Positions 32,536 through 42,008 are shown, counted from the stretch's first letter. The stretch is 45,876 nucleotides of DNA from Deltaproteobacteria bacterium (GCA_011526105.1 WYAZ01000075.1:1-45876); one strand, 5' to 3'. Numbers and translations are program-made. Notes: generated by a model from the sequence alone, not told the origin.

Positions 32536-32659
32536 GGCTGGATCTCGGTGGGGACCGCGCCGATCCTAGCAGACCGAGACCGCCTGGCGAGGCCCTCCTC
32601 GGCCCCGGGTTTACGGGGGTCGAGTTGCGGGATGGCGCGGGCGTCGTTACAAGGCCTTC

Positions 32660-33832
32660 GTGAGCTCCAAGCTTTCGGTCTTGGTGGTGACGAACCTCTT
32701 TCCCAGCAACGCTGATCCCGGCTTCGCGCCCTTCAATCGGCAGCAGTTCGCCCACCTCGGTCGCCTCGCGGACCTCGAGATCTATGGCGTCGTCCCATGG
32801 CGACTCGGCCGCTACTACGGAGCGGGGCCGGTCGGCTCGGTGGCGGCGGAGGAGCGGATCGATGGTCTGCACGTCGTCCACCCTCGGTATCCGGCGCTTC
32901 CTGGACTGCCGTCGCTGAACGCGACCTTCATGAGCGCCGCGCTCCTGCCTCGGCTCCTCCTCGAGCGTCGGCGTTACGACGTCATCCTCGCGTCCTACGT
33001 TTATCCCGACGGCTGCGCCGGCGTGATGCTCGGTAAGGGGCTGGGGCTGCCGGTGGTGGTGAAGGCCCACGGCAGCGATCTCAACCGAGTGCCGGGGGAC
33101 CTTCCGGCCCGCCTGCAGATCAAGCGCTTCCTTCCTCAGGCGCAACGGGTCGTGGCGGTGAGTCAGAAGCTCGGCGAAGTGGCTCTGGGGTTTGGTGTCG
33201 CGAAAGACCGTCTTCGGGTGGTCTACAACGGCGTCGATCGCGATCGTTTCCGTCCCACGGATCGCACGGAGGCGAGACGCAAGCTCTCTTTGCCCACCGA
33301 AGGGGAGCTGGTCGTGTATGTCGGCACCCTGGCGGAGCACAAAGGCGTGCTCGATTTGCTGCAGGCCGCGGCGCTCCTTCGAGAGAAGCGGCCCCAGGCG
33401 ACCGTGGCCTTTGTGGGGGATGGCGAGCTCGCGGGCCAACTGCGCAGCGCGGCCGAGCGCGCGCACGGTGGTCAATTGCTCGTCGTGGGCCGGGTGAGCC
33501 ACGACGAAGTTGCAACTTGGATTGCAGCCTCCGATCTCCTCACGCTCCCGAGCTGGAACGAAGGTCTGCCCAACGTCATCCGCGAGGCGCACGCCTCCGG
33601 CCGCCCGGTGGTGGCCACGCGGGTCGGCGGCATCCCCGAGACCATCTCGTCGCCGCTGCTCGGTGAACTCGTGCCCGCGAAGGCGCCGCTTCTGCTCGCC
33701 GAGGCCTTGGCGAGGGAGCTCGCGGCGGGCCCAAAGTCTGCGGAGGCGATCGTGAGCGCAGGCTTGGTGTCGAGCTGGGAGGAGAGCGCCCAGGCAATGC
33801 TTCGGGTCCTGGAGGAGGCGGTTTCCGCGTGA
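32660..33832 (+). CDS. GT4 glycosyltransferase (TuaC-like)
   Basis: A 390-residue GT-B fold glycosyltransferase that would add a sugar from a nucleotide donor to a growing envelope polysaccharide. Typical segments are VLVVTNLFPSNADPGFAPFN at the N-terminus, VVVKAHGSDLNRVPG, RLRVVYNGVDRDRFRP, and the donor-binding region with ASDLLTLPSWNEGLPNVIRE, EAHASGRPVVATRVGGIPE (the E-x7-E motif). GTG at 32660 has AAGG 5 bases upstream. It converges with the second GT4 gene (18-base gap) and lies at the edge of the polysaccharide gene group. Confidence 0.88.
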   Translation: MSSKLSVLVVTNLFPSNADPGFAPFNRQQFAHLGRLADLEIYGVVPWRLGRYYGAGPVGSVAAEERIDGLHVVHPRYPALPGLPSLNATFMSAALLPRLLLERRRYDVILASYVYPDGCAGVMLGKGLGLPVVVKAHGSDLNRVPGDLPARLQIKRFLPQAQRVVAVSQKLGEVALGFGVAKDRLRVVYNGVDRDRFRPTDRTEARRKLSLPTEGELVVYVGTLAEHKGVLDLLQAAALLREKRPQATVAFVGDGELAGQLRSAAERAHGGQLLVVGRVSHDEVATWIAASDLLTLPSWNEGLPNVIREAHASGRPVVATRVGGIPETISSPLLGELVPAKAPLLLAEALARELAAGPKSAEAIVSAGLVSSWEESAQAMLRVLEEAVSA

Positions 33833-33850
33833 ACGCGCCCGACGCGGACT

Positions 33851-35140
33851 TCAGATGCGAAACGGCAGGAGATCGTTGAGTCGAGCCACGGCCTGATGCA
33901 TGTGTCGCCGCTTCTCCCAGTTCTCCTTGGCGCGCTCGTACACCGCTGAGTGCCGCTCGATGAGGCTCCTCCAGTTGCGCTCGCGGATCACGTAGAGGCG
34001 GCCGTTTCTTCCGAGCTGAGCGCGGAGCGCGTCATCGTCGACGAGGCGCTCGATCTGCCGCGCCAGATCGCCCACGTCCTCGGCGCGATGGATGAGCCCG
34101 GTCTCCCCGTCGCTGATGAGCTCCGTGAGGCCCCCCACGTCGGAGCCGATGACCCCCTTCTCCATCGCCATAGCCTCGAGCGGTTTCAGTGGTGTGACCA
34201 ACTCGGTGATGCGTTTTCGAAGCCTCGGGTAGGCCAACACGTCGACCACCGAGTACAGCGGCTTCACTTCGGAGTGGGGCACCTGTCCTGGATGCATGAT
34301 CCGATGGCCCAGGCCGGCGGACTCGGCGATCTCCCGGCAGGTCTCGTAGGTTCGACCGGCGCCCACGATGAGCCCGGCGAGGTCGTCGCGCCCGCTCTTC
34401 ATGAGTTGCACGAGCGCCTGCACCAGAAGTGGCACCCCTTCGAACTCAGCGAAGGTCCCGATGTACGAGACGACCTTCTTGCCCGCGAGGCCGTACTTAC
34501 GCTCGATCTCCGGGTCACGCGCCATGGGCACGAAGCGGTCGACCTCGACCCCGTTGGGCACGACAAAGACGTCGTCCGGGTGAAGCCCGCGCAGGATGAG
34601 CTCGCTCTTGATGCCCTCGCAGATGCCGATGAGCGCGTCGACGTTCTTCGCGAGCTGGGTCTCGGCGGCCTGAATCACGCGATACTTGGGCGAGCCCTCG
34701 CGGTTTGTGCCCGCATCGACCGCCGCGTCCTCCCAGAAGGCGCGGATCTCGTAGACCACTGGAATGCCCAGCTGCCTCGCGGCGAGGAAGGCCGGGATGC
34801 CCACCATGATGGAGCTGTGCGCGTGGATGATGTCGGGCCGCTCGCGCTCGGCGACCTCCATGATCCGACGCCGTAGTTGGTTGACTTCGAGTCCTTCGGA
34901 GAGGCCCGGGCGCGTTTCGATGGGCGCGAGCAGCGGGTTCTGCTCGGCTCGGTTCGTGCGGTGATAACGAACCTCGTCGAGCACCTCCATCGAACACCCG
35001 GTGGGGTTATCGTGGCGACCCGAGGTGAGAACGACCGGATCGAATCCCAGCGCCCGCTGGTTGTTCACGATGTATCGGCTTCTGGACGTGTAGCCGGCGA
35101 GCATCGGTATCGAGATGTCCAGAACCTGAAGGACCCGCAT
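33851..35140 (-). CDS. GT4 glycosyltransferase of the exosortase-associated type
   Basis: A 429-residue GT4 enzyme. The opening MRVLQVLDISIPMLAGYTSR and the block VVYEIRAFWEDAAVDAGTNR closely resemble the Daro_2409-type glycosyltransferase linked to PEP-CTERM/exosortase systems. The donor-binding half shows VVPNGVEVDRFVP and PLKPLEAMAMEKGVIGSDVG. No exosortase or PEP-CTERM protein is present in the window, so it may serve another exopolysaccharide. ATG at 35140 is chosen for AGAGGTG 7 bases before it. It follows the response-regulator gene by 33 bases on the same strand. Confidence 0.87.
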   Translation of the reverse strand: MRVLQVLDISIPMLAGYTSRSRYIVNNQRALGFDPVVLTSGRHDNPTGCSMEVLDEVRYHRTNRAEQNPLLAPIETRPGLSEGLEVNQLRRRIMEVAERERPDIIHAHSSIMVGIPAFLAARQLGIPVVYEIRAFWEDAAVDAGTNREGSPKYRVIQAAETQLAKNVDALIGICEGIKSELILRGLHPDDVFVVPNGVEVDRFVPMARDPEIERKYGLAGKKVVSYIGTFAEFEGVPLLVQALVQLMKSGRDDLAGLIVGAGRTYETCREIAESAGLGHRIMHPGQVPHSEVKPLYSVVDVLAYPRLRKRITELVTPLKPLEAMAMEKGVIGSDVGGLTELISDGETGLIHRAEDVGDLARQIERLVDDDALRAQLGRNGRLYVIRERNWRSLIERHSAVYERAKENWEKRRHMHQAVARLNDLLPFRI

Positions 35141-35173
35141 CGCGAGCACCTCTAGCAGAGGCAGGACCGAGGG

Positions 35174-35560
35174 TCAGCCGGCTTCGTGTGCTTCGAGAAC
35201 GGAGCGAACGCGAGAGAGCAGGCTCGTCGGGGTGAAGGCCTTGGGTAAAAAGACCGCGTTGGGCCCCAGAGCCAAGTTCGCGATGACCTCGGGCTCGGAG
35301 TAGGCAGACATGTAGATCACCTTGGTGCTCGGCGACATGACTCGAAAGCGCTCGGCGAGTTCTCGCCCGCTCATCTCGGGCATGACGACGTCGGCGACGA
35401 GCAGATCGAAGGGCTCCTCTTCGGCCTCACAAAGAATGAGAGCCTCGGCCCCGCTTCTCGCTTCGTGGACGTCGAAGCCCCCGCGCACCAGGACGCGTTT
35501 GATCGCCCGTCGAACCAGAGGTTCGTCGTCGGCTATCAAGACTCGAGTCGGCTTGTTCAT
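35174..35560 (-). CDS. Single-domain CheY-like response regulator
   Basis: A 128-residue receiver domain with no output domain. Acidic pocket D11-D12, phospho-acceptor D57 in LLVADVVMPEMSG, the switch Ser in IYMSAYSE and conserved Lys in FLPKAF are all present. It would be phosphorylated by a histidine kinase not encoded nearby and signal through protein contact. ATG at 35560 with GGAG 9 bases upstream. Its position before the GT4 gene suggests a link with polysaccharide production, but this is inference from proximity. Confidence 0.92.
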   Translation of the reverse strand: MNKPTRVLIADDEPLVRRAIKRVLVRGGFDVHEARSGAEALILCEAEEEPFDLLVADVVMPEMSGRELAERFRVMSPSTKVIYMSAYSEPEVIANLALGPNAVFLPKAFTPTSLLSRVRSVLEAHEAG

Positions 35561-35673
35561 CGTGACTGCTCCAACCCCCGCGTTGTCGCCCAGAAGCCTT
35601 GCGCTTCCAAAGTAGGGTAGTTCAAGACCGGAGTTCCGGGGAAGACTAGAGAGAAGGCCCAGGTAGGGTGAGG

Positions 35674-36978
35674 TCAGCCCAGAGGGGACATCAGAAGTCC
35701 GCTCGGGAGCTTCGGCACGAAGTAGGTGCTCTTCTGAGGCATCACTTCCCCGCTCTCCGCCACGTGAATCACTTCGTCCATCTTCGTGGGATTCATGAGG
35801 AAGGCGAGCTGGACCTCGGCTATCTCTCGGGGCGCGGCGAAGGCATCGTTCCAGGCCTTCGAGTAGCGCAAGTTCGATTGCGCGGCCTGCGCGGCTTGGT
35901 CGATCCCGAGTCCGCGCTCGAGGACCAGCCCGTGTAGGACAGACACGTCGAGGTCTCGAAGCGCTGGATGCGCGGGCAGGTCCGCCCCCGCCGCCGGATC
36001 CGCGTCCTTCCGCCGGACGAGCAGATGCCGCGCCTCCCTACTCACCATCACGAAAGCGTTCCCCGTTCGGCCGGCCTCATCCAGCGCAGCAAAGGCCGCG
36101 GCCGGATCGTCGCCGAGAGGGCGGAGCTCGAAGTCTCGGCTGAGCTTCTCTGCCAGCGCGGCGAGGTCGAGCCCCGCGATCCCGTGCACCAAGCGATGGG
36201 TGGGGAAGATGACCATGCCGGGGTCTTCCACCGCCGCCGCGAACATCAAGATGTGCTCGTAGGGGGCGTTGGGATCGATCGTTCCCGCGGCTTTGCGACG
36301 CTCGTCGCGATAGGCGAGTCCGGTCTCGTAGCGGTGGTGTCCATCCGCGATGTAGAGCTTCTTCGCCCGAAAGGCTTGCTCGAGCTCCCTGAGTCTCGCG
36401 GGATCCGTGATTCGAAAGAGCTCGTTCTTTACGCCATCGAGCGTGCCGGTCGCGATCGGCGCTTCGCTGCGCGCGCGTTCCAGTCCAGCACGCACCGTTC
36501 CGTCTGGGTCTTGGAAGGCGCCAAAGATCGAAGAGAGGTTCATGCGCGTGGCGCGGTAGAGGCGAAGCCGGTCTTCCTTCGGGCCCTTCAGGGTGCGCTC
36601 GTGGGGCATGATGGGGCCCTCGCCGAATCGCGTGAGACGTGCCCGGGAGAAAAAGCCAGTGCGCGTTCTGGTCTTGTCGTCGGGTCCCACGAAGGTCTGG
36701 GCCAGCACGTAGAACGCGGGGACTTCGTCATCTCTGAGCACCCCCTCGGCGCGCCACTCCGCGAGAAACTGAGCGGCCCTTTCATACACCGAGTTCGGTC
36801 CGTCCCCTTTGGCGGGCCGTCCGTGGTCCACTCGCACGACGTTATGCGGGCTTTTTGCATAGAGCTCCTCCCTTCGCGCGTCGGAGATGACATCGTAGGG
36901 CGGTGCGAGGACCAAGGAGAGATCTGGGTTCGGGCCCAAGTCGTAGCGGACCGCGTGAAATGGGCTGATATCGACCAT
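35674..36978 (-). CDS. DUF1015-family protein
   Basis: A 434-residue protein with the conserved DUF1015 blocks: a start ISPFHAVRYD, LAPPYDVISD, NVVRVDHGRP, the central KKLYIADGHHRYETGLAYRDE and DPGMVIFPTHRLVHG. The biochemical function of this family is not established; members are cytoplasmic and often sit near serine or cell-envelope genes. ATG at 36978 has GGGGAG 7 bases upstream, overlapping the ugd stop (12-base gap), so it is the last gene of a tight rimO-flippase-ugd-DUF1015 run. Confidence 0.88.
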   Translation of the reverse strand: MVDISPFHAVRYDLGPNPDLSLVLAPPYDVISDARREELYAKSPHNVVRVDHGRPAKGDGPNSVYERAAQFLAEWRAEGVLRDDEVPAFYVLAQTFVGPDDKTRTRTGFFSRARLTRFGEGPIMPHERTLKGPKEDRLRLYRATRMNLSSIFGAFQDPDGTVRAGLERARSEAPIATGTLDGVKNELFRITDPARLRELEQAFRAKKLYIADGHHRYETGLAYRDERRKAAGTIDPNAPYEHILMFAAAVEDPGMVIFPTHRLVHGIAGLDLAALAEKLSRDFELRPLGDDPAAAFAALDEAGRTGNAFVMVSREARHLLVRRKDADPAAGADLPAHPALRDLDVSVLHGLVLERGLGIDQAAQAAQSNLRYSKAWNDAFAAPREIAEVQLAFLMNPTKMDEVIHVAESGEVMPQKSTYFVPKLPSGLLMSPLG

Positions 36979-36990
36979 CCTCGGGCTCCC

Positions 36991-38292
36991 CTAAGGCCTT
37001 CCGATGCAGTCGTAGTGGAGGCCCATCTTCTTCATCTTGGCGGGCTCGAAGATGTTTCGGCCATCGAAGATGTAGGGCTCCTTCAGCTTCTCTTTGATCA
37101 TCTTCAGGTTTGGGCGCCGGAACTCGTTCCACTCCGTCACGATGATGAGCGCGTTCGAGCCGTCGCAGCATGCGTACTGGTCCTCGACCAGGCGGATGGA
37201 GTCACCGAAGATTTGCTTGGCGTTCTCGTGCGCCTCGGGGTCGTGGGCCACGACGGTCGCCCCGCGAGCGAGCAGCCCCTCGATCAACGTGATCGCCGGC
37301 GCCTCGCGCATGTCGTCGGTCTCGGGCTTGAAGGCGAGCCCCCAGACCCCGAACTGCCGGCCTTTGAGGTTCTCGCCAAAGGCCTTGACCACCTTCTCGA
37401 CCAGCACCTTCTTCTGGCGGTCGTTCACCTCGCGCACCGCACGCAAAACGGTCAAAGGCGCGCCGAACTCCTCGCTGGTCTTCATGAGCGCGCGGATGTC
37501 CTTGGGGAAGCAGCTTCCGCCGAAGCCTGCCCCGGGAAACAAGAAGGAGCTGCCGATTCGGGGGTCGCTTCCGATGCCCGAGCGCACCCGAGCGACGTCC
37601 GCGCCCACCTTCTCACAGAGGTTGGCGATCTCGTTCATGAACGAGATGCGCGTAGCGAGCATTGCGTTGGCCGCGTACTTGGTCATCTCTGCGCTGCGCA
37701 GGTCCATGAACACCATGCGGTTCGAGGTGCGGTTGAAGGGGGCATAGAGATCGGTCATGACCTCCTTGGCCTCTTCGCTGTCGCAGCCCACCACGATGCG
37801 GTCGGGCTTCAGGAAGTCGTCGACCGCCGCGCCCTCCTTCAAGAACTCGGGGTTGGAGACCACGTCGACCTCGATGTCGGTGACGTTGGCGATGGCCTGT
37901 TTGATCTTCTCGCCGGTGCCGACGGGGACCGTGGATTTGGTCACGACCAAGATGGGCTGTGTGAGGGCTCGGCCGATCTGCTCCGCGACCGCCACGACGT
38001 GGCTGAGATCGGCGCTGCCGTCTTCGTCGGCGGGCGTGCCGACGGCGATGAACGCCACCTCGGTCTTCTGGATGGCCTTCGCGAGGTCGGTGGTGAAGCT
38101 GAGTCGGCCCTTCTCGACGTTGCGTTGGATGAGCTCAGGCAGGCGAGGCTCGTAGATGGGGACCTCGCCGCGTCTGAGCATCTCGATCTTCTGGGCATCC
38201 TTATCCACGCAGGTGACTTGATGCCCGGTCTCCGCGAAGCAGGTGCCGGCCACCAGGCCGACGTATCCAGTTCCAACGACGGTGAGTTCCAT
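36991..38292 (-). CDS. ugd: UDP-glucose 6-dehydrogenase
   Basis: A 433-residue cytoplasmic enzyme that oxidises UDP-glucose to UDP-glucuronate for exopolysaccharide. It has an N-terminal NAD-binding GTGYVGL motif (7-13), the segment VTKSTVPVGTG, SNPEFLKEG, and the catalytic Cys in GAGFGGSCFPKD with the neighbouring Lys/Asp. The C-terminal domain with GLAFKPETDDMREAP completes the fold. ATG at 38292 has AGGAG 5 bases upstream. The flippase-like gene ends 8 bases earlier, so co-transcription and a shared role in envelope sugar synthesis are likely. Confidence 0.95.
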   Translation of the reverse strand: MELTVVGTGYVGLVAGTCFAETGHQVTCVDKDAQKIEMLRRGEVPIYEPRLPELIQRNVEKGRLSFTTDLAKAIQKTEVAFIAVGTPADEDGSADLSHVVAVAEQIGRALTQPILVVTKSTVPVGTGEKIKQAIANVTDIEVDVVSNPEFLKEGAAVDDFLKPDRIVVGCDSEEAKEVMTDLYAPFNRTSNRMVFMDLRSAEMTKYAANAMLATRISFMNEIANLCEKVGADVARVRSGIGSDPRIGSSFLFPGAGFGGSCFPKDIRALMKTSEEFGAPLTVLRAVREVNDRQKKVLVEKVVKAFGENLKGRQFGVWGLAFKPETDDMREAPAITLIEGLLARGATVVAHDPEAHENAKQIFGDSIRLVEDQYACCDGSNALIIVTEWNEFRRPNLKMIKEKLKEPYIFDGRNIFEPAKMKKMGLHYDCIGRP

Positions 38293-38300
38293 GTCTTCTC

Positions 38301-39326
38301 CTAGCGCGAAGCCTCCGCCTCCAAGGGGGGAGGGGGCTCGCTGAGCAAAGTGGTGTTCTGGCGGAGCTCGGTGACCTTGAGGCCGAGCTTCCAGGTGGCC
38401 AGGAGCCCGAGCAGGGTCCCCGGCACGTAGTGAATGAGGTGCATCGCAATGGCGTAGGCGGGGGCGATGGGCTCACTGATCCCATAGAGGCCCACCGCCG
38501 AGATGACCAAGGCCTCGTAGACGCCGACGAAGCCCGGCGCGGAGGGCGCGGTGATGCCGAGGGTCAAGATGGCCATGACCAGCGCCAGGCCCAGCAGCGG
38601 TATCGAGAGCCCAAAGGCGTTTTGGGCCACCCAGTAGACCAGCACCTCCACAGCCCAGATCACGAGCGAGAGCCCGAGCACCGAGACCACCGCTCCGATG
38701 CTTCGAAGCGGTCGAAACCCATGCGCGAGCTTGGCCACCAGGGTCGTGAGCTTGAGCCCGATGCCAGGCGGCAGCGGCTTCGTGAGCCACGCGACGAGCC
38801 GGAGGGTGTGTTCTTCGAAGAACGCGACGCCAGCGGCGCCCGCGAGCGCGCCGAAGAAGACGAGGCCCATAAGCGCGCCCACGGCGCTCACCCATGCGGC
38901 CTCGGGCGGGGCGACCAGCAAGACGAAGAACAAGAAGCCCACGACGGTGAGGCCGTCGAAGACGCGTTCGAGCAGGATGTTGGAGAAGGTGGTGGTGACC
39001 GAGATCTTCTCGCGCTTACCGAGCACAAACGCGCGCACGACATCGCCCAGGCGTGCGGGCATCAGGTTGTTGGCCATGAAGCCGACCAGGAAGACCTCGG
39101 TGGCGAGCACACTCGAGATCGGTTTTACGTCTCGATAGAGGATGGCCCAGCGAAGACCGCGCAGCGGAAAGAGCGCGATGTACAAGAGCGCTGCAAGCGC
39201 CATCCAGCCCGGCTTCGCGAGGCTGAGCACGGATGCGACCTGCTTCACGTCGAAGCGAGAGAGCAGATACAAAAGCAGCCCGAGCGAGAGAAGAATACCC
39301 AGCCAGGAGACGATTTTTGCGCGCAT
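38301..39326 (-). CDS. UPF0104/flippase-like integral membrane protein
   Basis: A 341-residue protein with about eight hydrophobic helices (for example KPGWMALAALLYIALFPLRG, LLERVFDGLTVVGFLFFVLL, LALVMAILTLGITAPSAPGF). It matches the lysylphosphatidylglycerol-synthase-membrane-domain/UPF0104 family, whose members move lipids or lipid-linked sugars. The motif MANNLMPARLGDVVRAFVLG is characteristic. It lies between rimO and ugd with gaps of 4 and 8 bases. In this context transport of a lipid-linked glycan or lipid to the outer leaflet is plausible. Confidence 0.87.
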   Translation of the reverse strand: MRAKIVSWLGILLSLGLLLYLLSRFDVKQVASVLSLAKPGWMALAALLYIALFPLRGLRWAILYRDVKPISSVLATEVFLVGFMANNLMPARLGDVVRAFVLGKREKISVTTTFSNILLERVFDGLTVVGFLFFVLLVAPPEAAWVSAVGALMGLVFFGALAGAAGVAFFEEHTLRLVAWLTKPLPPGIGLKLTTLVAKLAHGFRPLRSIGAVVSVLGLSLVIWAVEVLVYWVAQNAFGLSIPLLGLALVMAILTLGITAPSAPGFVGVYEALVISAVGLYGISEPIAPAYAIAMHLIHYVPGTLLGLLATWKLGLKVTELRQNTTLLSEPPPPLEAEASR

Positions 39327-39330
39327 GGTC

Positions 39331-40812
39331 TCAGCTCAAGACCCGCAGGGTGGGGCGCGGCTGGGCGCCGGAGCTCGGCTCGCCCCGGGAAAGCCTCGCC
39401 GCTGCGCTGGCTTCGAGCCGCGCGTGTGAAGGACGCATGGGGGCCTTCTTTAGGACCTGTGTCATCTCGCCCGAGAGGTCGTAGTCGTAGGCTTCGGTGA
39501 TCTCCACCTCCACGATGTCGCCGGCGCCCACCTCCGGGAAGTCGACCGCGTTGCCGAGGTACACCGTACCGTCGACCTCTGGGGCCTGTCCTTTGTGACG
39601 GCCTTCGAGGAGCAGCTCGCTCTCTTCCGAGACCCCGTCGACGAGGACCTCGAGCTTTCGCCCGACGTAGCGCTCCATCTTCTCTTGGGACTTGTCCCGC
39701 AGCAGCTCCATCAGGGTGTGATACCGCTCCTCGATGAGCTCGGGCGCGATCTGATCGGACAGGTCGTGCGAGGGCGTGCCCTCCTCGCGGGAGTAGCGGA
39801 AGACACCGACGCGCTCGAAGTCTTCGGCGCTCACGAAGTCGACCAAAGACTGAAAGTCTTCGTCGGTCTCACCGGGAAATCCGACGATGAAGGAGCTGCG
39901 CATGACCACGCCGGGCACGTGACGGCGGATGTCCCCAAGCAGCTTCTCGATGAAGCTCCGCGGACGTCCGCGGGCCATGCGTTTTAGCACCGGGTCGGCG
40001 ATGTGCTGAAGCGGCATGTCGATGTAAGGGACGATCTTTGGTTCCTCGGCAAGCGCGCTGAGGAGCGCCTTGGAGAACGGGCGAGGGTAGAGATAGTGCA
40101 GGCGAATCCACTCGACGCCGCTCACTCCGCCCAGCGCGCGCAGCAGATCAGCCAGACGAACCTTGCCCTCCTGATCGTAGCCGTAGCCGGTGAGATCCTG
40201 CGCCACGAGATTCAGCTCGACGACGCCGCGCTCGGCGAGGGTCTCCGCCTCGCGCACGAGGTCCGCGATGGGTCGGCTGCGCTGGAGCCCGCGTAGCTTG
40301 GGGATGATGCAGAAGGTGCATTTCTGATCGCAGCCTTCGGAGATCTTCACGTAGGCCGAGTGCGGCATGAAGGTGTTGACGCGAGGGGTGGTGGCGGAAT
40401 GGAGAAAGACAGGGTCCTTCACGCTCACTCGATGGCCCGAAAGCTCCTGTGTGGCGCGGCGGGCCACGTCGGCGATCGAGTCGTACTCGCCGTTGCCGAG
40501 GAGCACATCGATCTCCGGGATCTCGGCTTCGAGCTCCTTCGCGTACCGCTGGACCAAGCAACCAGCGACGATGAGGCGCTGACAGCTTCCGGCCGATTTG
40601 TAGCCGGCCATCTCGAGGATGGTGTCGACGGACTCCTTCTTGGCGTCCTCGATGAAGCCGCAGGTGTTGATCACGATGATCTCCGCCTGCTCGGGGTCCG
40701 GGGTGACCGAGAAGTCGGCGTCCATCAGGTGGCCCAGCAAGATCTCGGAATCGACCCGGTTCTTGGGACAACCCAGCGAAACGAAATGGATGCGGCGCGA
40801 GGCTTCAGTCAC
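39331..40812 (-). CDS. rimO: Ribosomal protein uS12 methylthiotransferase RimO
   Basis: A 493-residue radical SAM enzyme that adds a methylthio group to an Asp of ribosomal protein S12. The N-terminal UPF0004 domain has FVSLGCPKNRVDSE and INTCGFIEDAK. The radical SAM centre is the CxxxCxxC of KISEGCDQKCTFCIIPKLRG, followed by the conserved RSRPI and DLTGYGYD segments. A TRAM domain is near the C-terminus. The last ~40 residues, rich in Arg, Ser, Ala and Pro, exceed the family's usual length. It leads a four-gene run with a flippase-like gene, ugd and DUF1015. Confidence 0.94.
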   Translation of the reverse strand: MTEASRRIHFVSLGCPKNRVDSEILLGHLMDADFSVTPDPEQAEIIVINTCGFIEDAKKESVDTILEMAGYKSAGSCQRLIVAGCLVQRYAKELEAEIPEIDVLLGNGEYDSIADVARRATQELSGHRVSVKDPVFLHSATTPRVNTFMPHSAYVKISEGCDQKCTFCIIPKLRGLQRSRPIADLVREAETLAERGVVELNLVAQDLTGYGYDQEGKVRLADLLRALGGVSGVEWIRLHYLYPRPFSKALLSALAEEPKIVPYIDMPLQHIADPVLKRMARGRPRSFIEKLLGDIRRHVPGVVMRSSFIVGFPGETDEDFQSLVDFVSAEDFERVGVFRYSREEGTPSHDLSDQIAPELIEERYHTLMELLRDKSQEKMERYVGRKLEVLVDGVSEESELLLEGRHKGQAPEVDGTVYLGNAVDFPEVGAGDIVEVEITEAYDYDLSGEMTQVLKKAPMRPSHARLEASAAARLSRGEPSSGAQPRPTLRVLS

Positions 40813-40907
40813 GCGAGCCGGGACGCTACGGAGCGGGATCGGGCCGGTAAAGTGAAAACCGGGGACGGGTAGGTTGAGGTCCGACCCGCCTCGGGTTTAC
40901 CTCGGGC

Positions 40908-41183
40908 CTAGCTCGGCTTCTGGGTCTTTTCGACCTCGTCCTTGAGCTGATGATAGGCCTTCTTGAGCTCGCTCATCACCGAGGTGGCGGCCTCGCTGAG
41001 GGCGGCCTCGGACTTCTCCTCGAAGCTCTTCAGCTTCTGCTCCATCTCGGGCCAGCGGTCTTCGAGCTTGTGCCAGGCGTCTTGGAACTCGCGCTTGCCC
41101 AGGTTCGCCTGAACCTTGAGCTCGTCGCGCATCTTTTTGAGCTCTTCGAGTTCTTTTTTCCAGGTCTCTTTGAGGTCGTTCAT
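40908..41183 (-). CDS. Small charged coiled-coil protein
   Basis: A 91-residue protein that is almost wholly charged helix (ETWKKELEELKKMRDELKVQ, KLEDRWPEMEQKLKSFEEKS). The heptad pattern predicts a coiled coil. No family is recognised. It could be a stress, capping or scaffold protein. ATG at 41183 is chosen as a natural start; a GTG six codons upstream is also in frame. It lies 95 bases before rimO and 48 bases after the methyltransferase gene on the same strand. Confidence 0.7.
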   Translation of the reverse strand: MNDLKETWKKELEELKKMRDELKVQANLGKREFQDAWHKLEDRWPEMEQKLKSFEEKSEAALSEAATSVMSELKKAYHQLKDEVEKTQKPS

Positions 41184-41231
41184 GCCCGGGTGTTTCTGCA
41201 CGCGACGTGCCGCGTCAAGGGCTTGGGGCGT

Positions 41232-42008
41232 TCAAGAAGCGGCGCGCGGAGATCGGCAGATGATGACCGCCGTCCAACCGAGATAACGAAGCGGCGGAAA
41301 GACCGAGAACAACACGTCATCCACGGACTCGAGCACTCGGAGCGCTCGATCCTTGAAGGGTTCGAGGCGCGAAACATATGCGCTCGGCAAGGAGAGCAGC
41401 GAAGCCAAGACGAAGCTCTCGACCTCCACCACCTCGAAGTGTCGCTTCAGGATCTCGATGTCGACCGGCTTGAGCGGGTGTTCGAACTCGGTGCGCATGC
41501 TCGGCGTGAACCGCCGGTACACCAAGGCCGCTGGGTTCCAGGCCATGGGCTCGAGCATGACGACCCGGCCGCCCGGCGCCAGGGCTTTTGCCCAGCTCGA
41601 GGCCGCGCGCTCCACGTCGAGGTGATGCAGCACTCCGCTGCACGCGATGAGATCGAAGCTCTCTCTCTCGAAGCTGAGGTTCTCGGCGTCCATCACGAGC
41701 GCGCTCGCACGGTCGGCCAGACCCTCGTCCGCGATGCCTTCGTTCAGTCGTCGGATGGCTTCGTCCGCGATGTCGATGCCCACGACCTTGGCGGCGCCAC
41801 GCCGGGCCATCGGGGTGACGCCACCTTCGGAGCAACCCACGATCAGCACGCGCTTACCGTCGACGTCTCTGAGCTCCTCCTGGTAGCGCTCGCGAGCCCG
41901 CTCGGCCAGGTAGTAGAAGCGGTTGCGGGCCTCGGTGTCGTGACCGATGCGTACGCGCTCGTTTTGAAACTCGGCCTCCGCGCGGAGACGGTCGTCGGTG
42001 CTGCTCAT
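41232..42008 (-). CDS. Class I SAM-dependent methyltransferase
   Basis: A 258-residue Methyltransf_11-type enzyme. The SAM-binding motifs are VLIVGCSEGGVTP (motif I), KVVGIDIADEAI (acidic SAM-ribose ligand), ALVMDAENLSF and FDLIACSGVLHHLD. The C-terminal region has a hydrophobic stretch (FVLASLLSLPSAYVS) and a second one near the end (VDDVLFSVFPPLRYLGW), which may touch the membrane or a lipid-linked substrate. It could methylate a glycan or lipid in the neighbouring polysaccharide pathway, but the substrate is not shown. It is divergent from the Wzx-like gene. Confidence 0.88.
   Translation of the reverse strand: MSSTDDRLRAEAEFQNERVRIGHDTEARNRFYYLAERARERYQEELRDVDGKRVLIVGCSEGGVTPMARRGAAKVVGIDIADEAIRRLNEGIADEGLADRASALVMDAENLSFERESFDLIACSGVLHHLDVERAASSWAKALAPGGRVVMLEPMAWNPAALVYRRFTPSMRTEFEHPLKPVDIEILKRHFEVVEVESFVLASLLSLPSAYVSRLEPFKDRALRVLESVDDVLFSVFPPLRYLGWTAVIICRSPRAAS

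Noticed and set aside
35968-38304. 778-codon plus-strand frame
   Set aside because: Antisense to ugd and the DUF1015 gene, both with full family matches.
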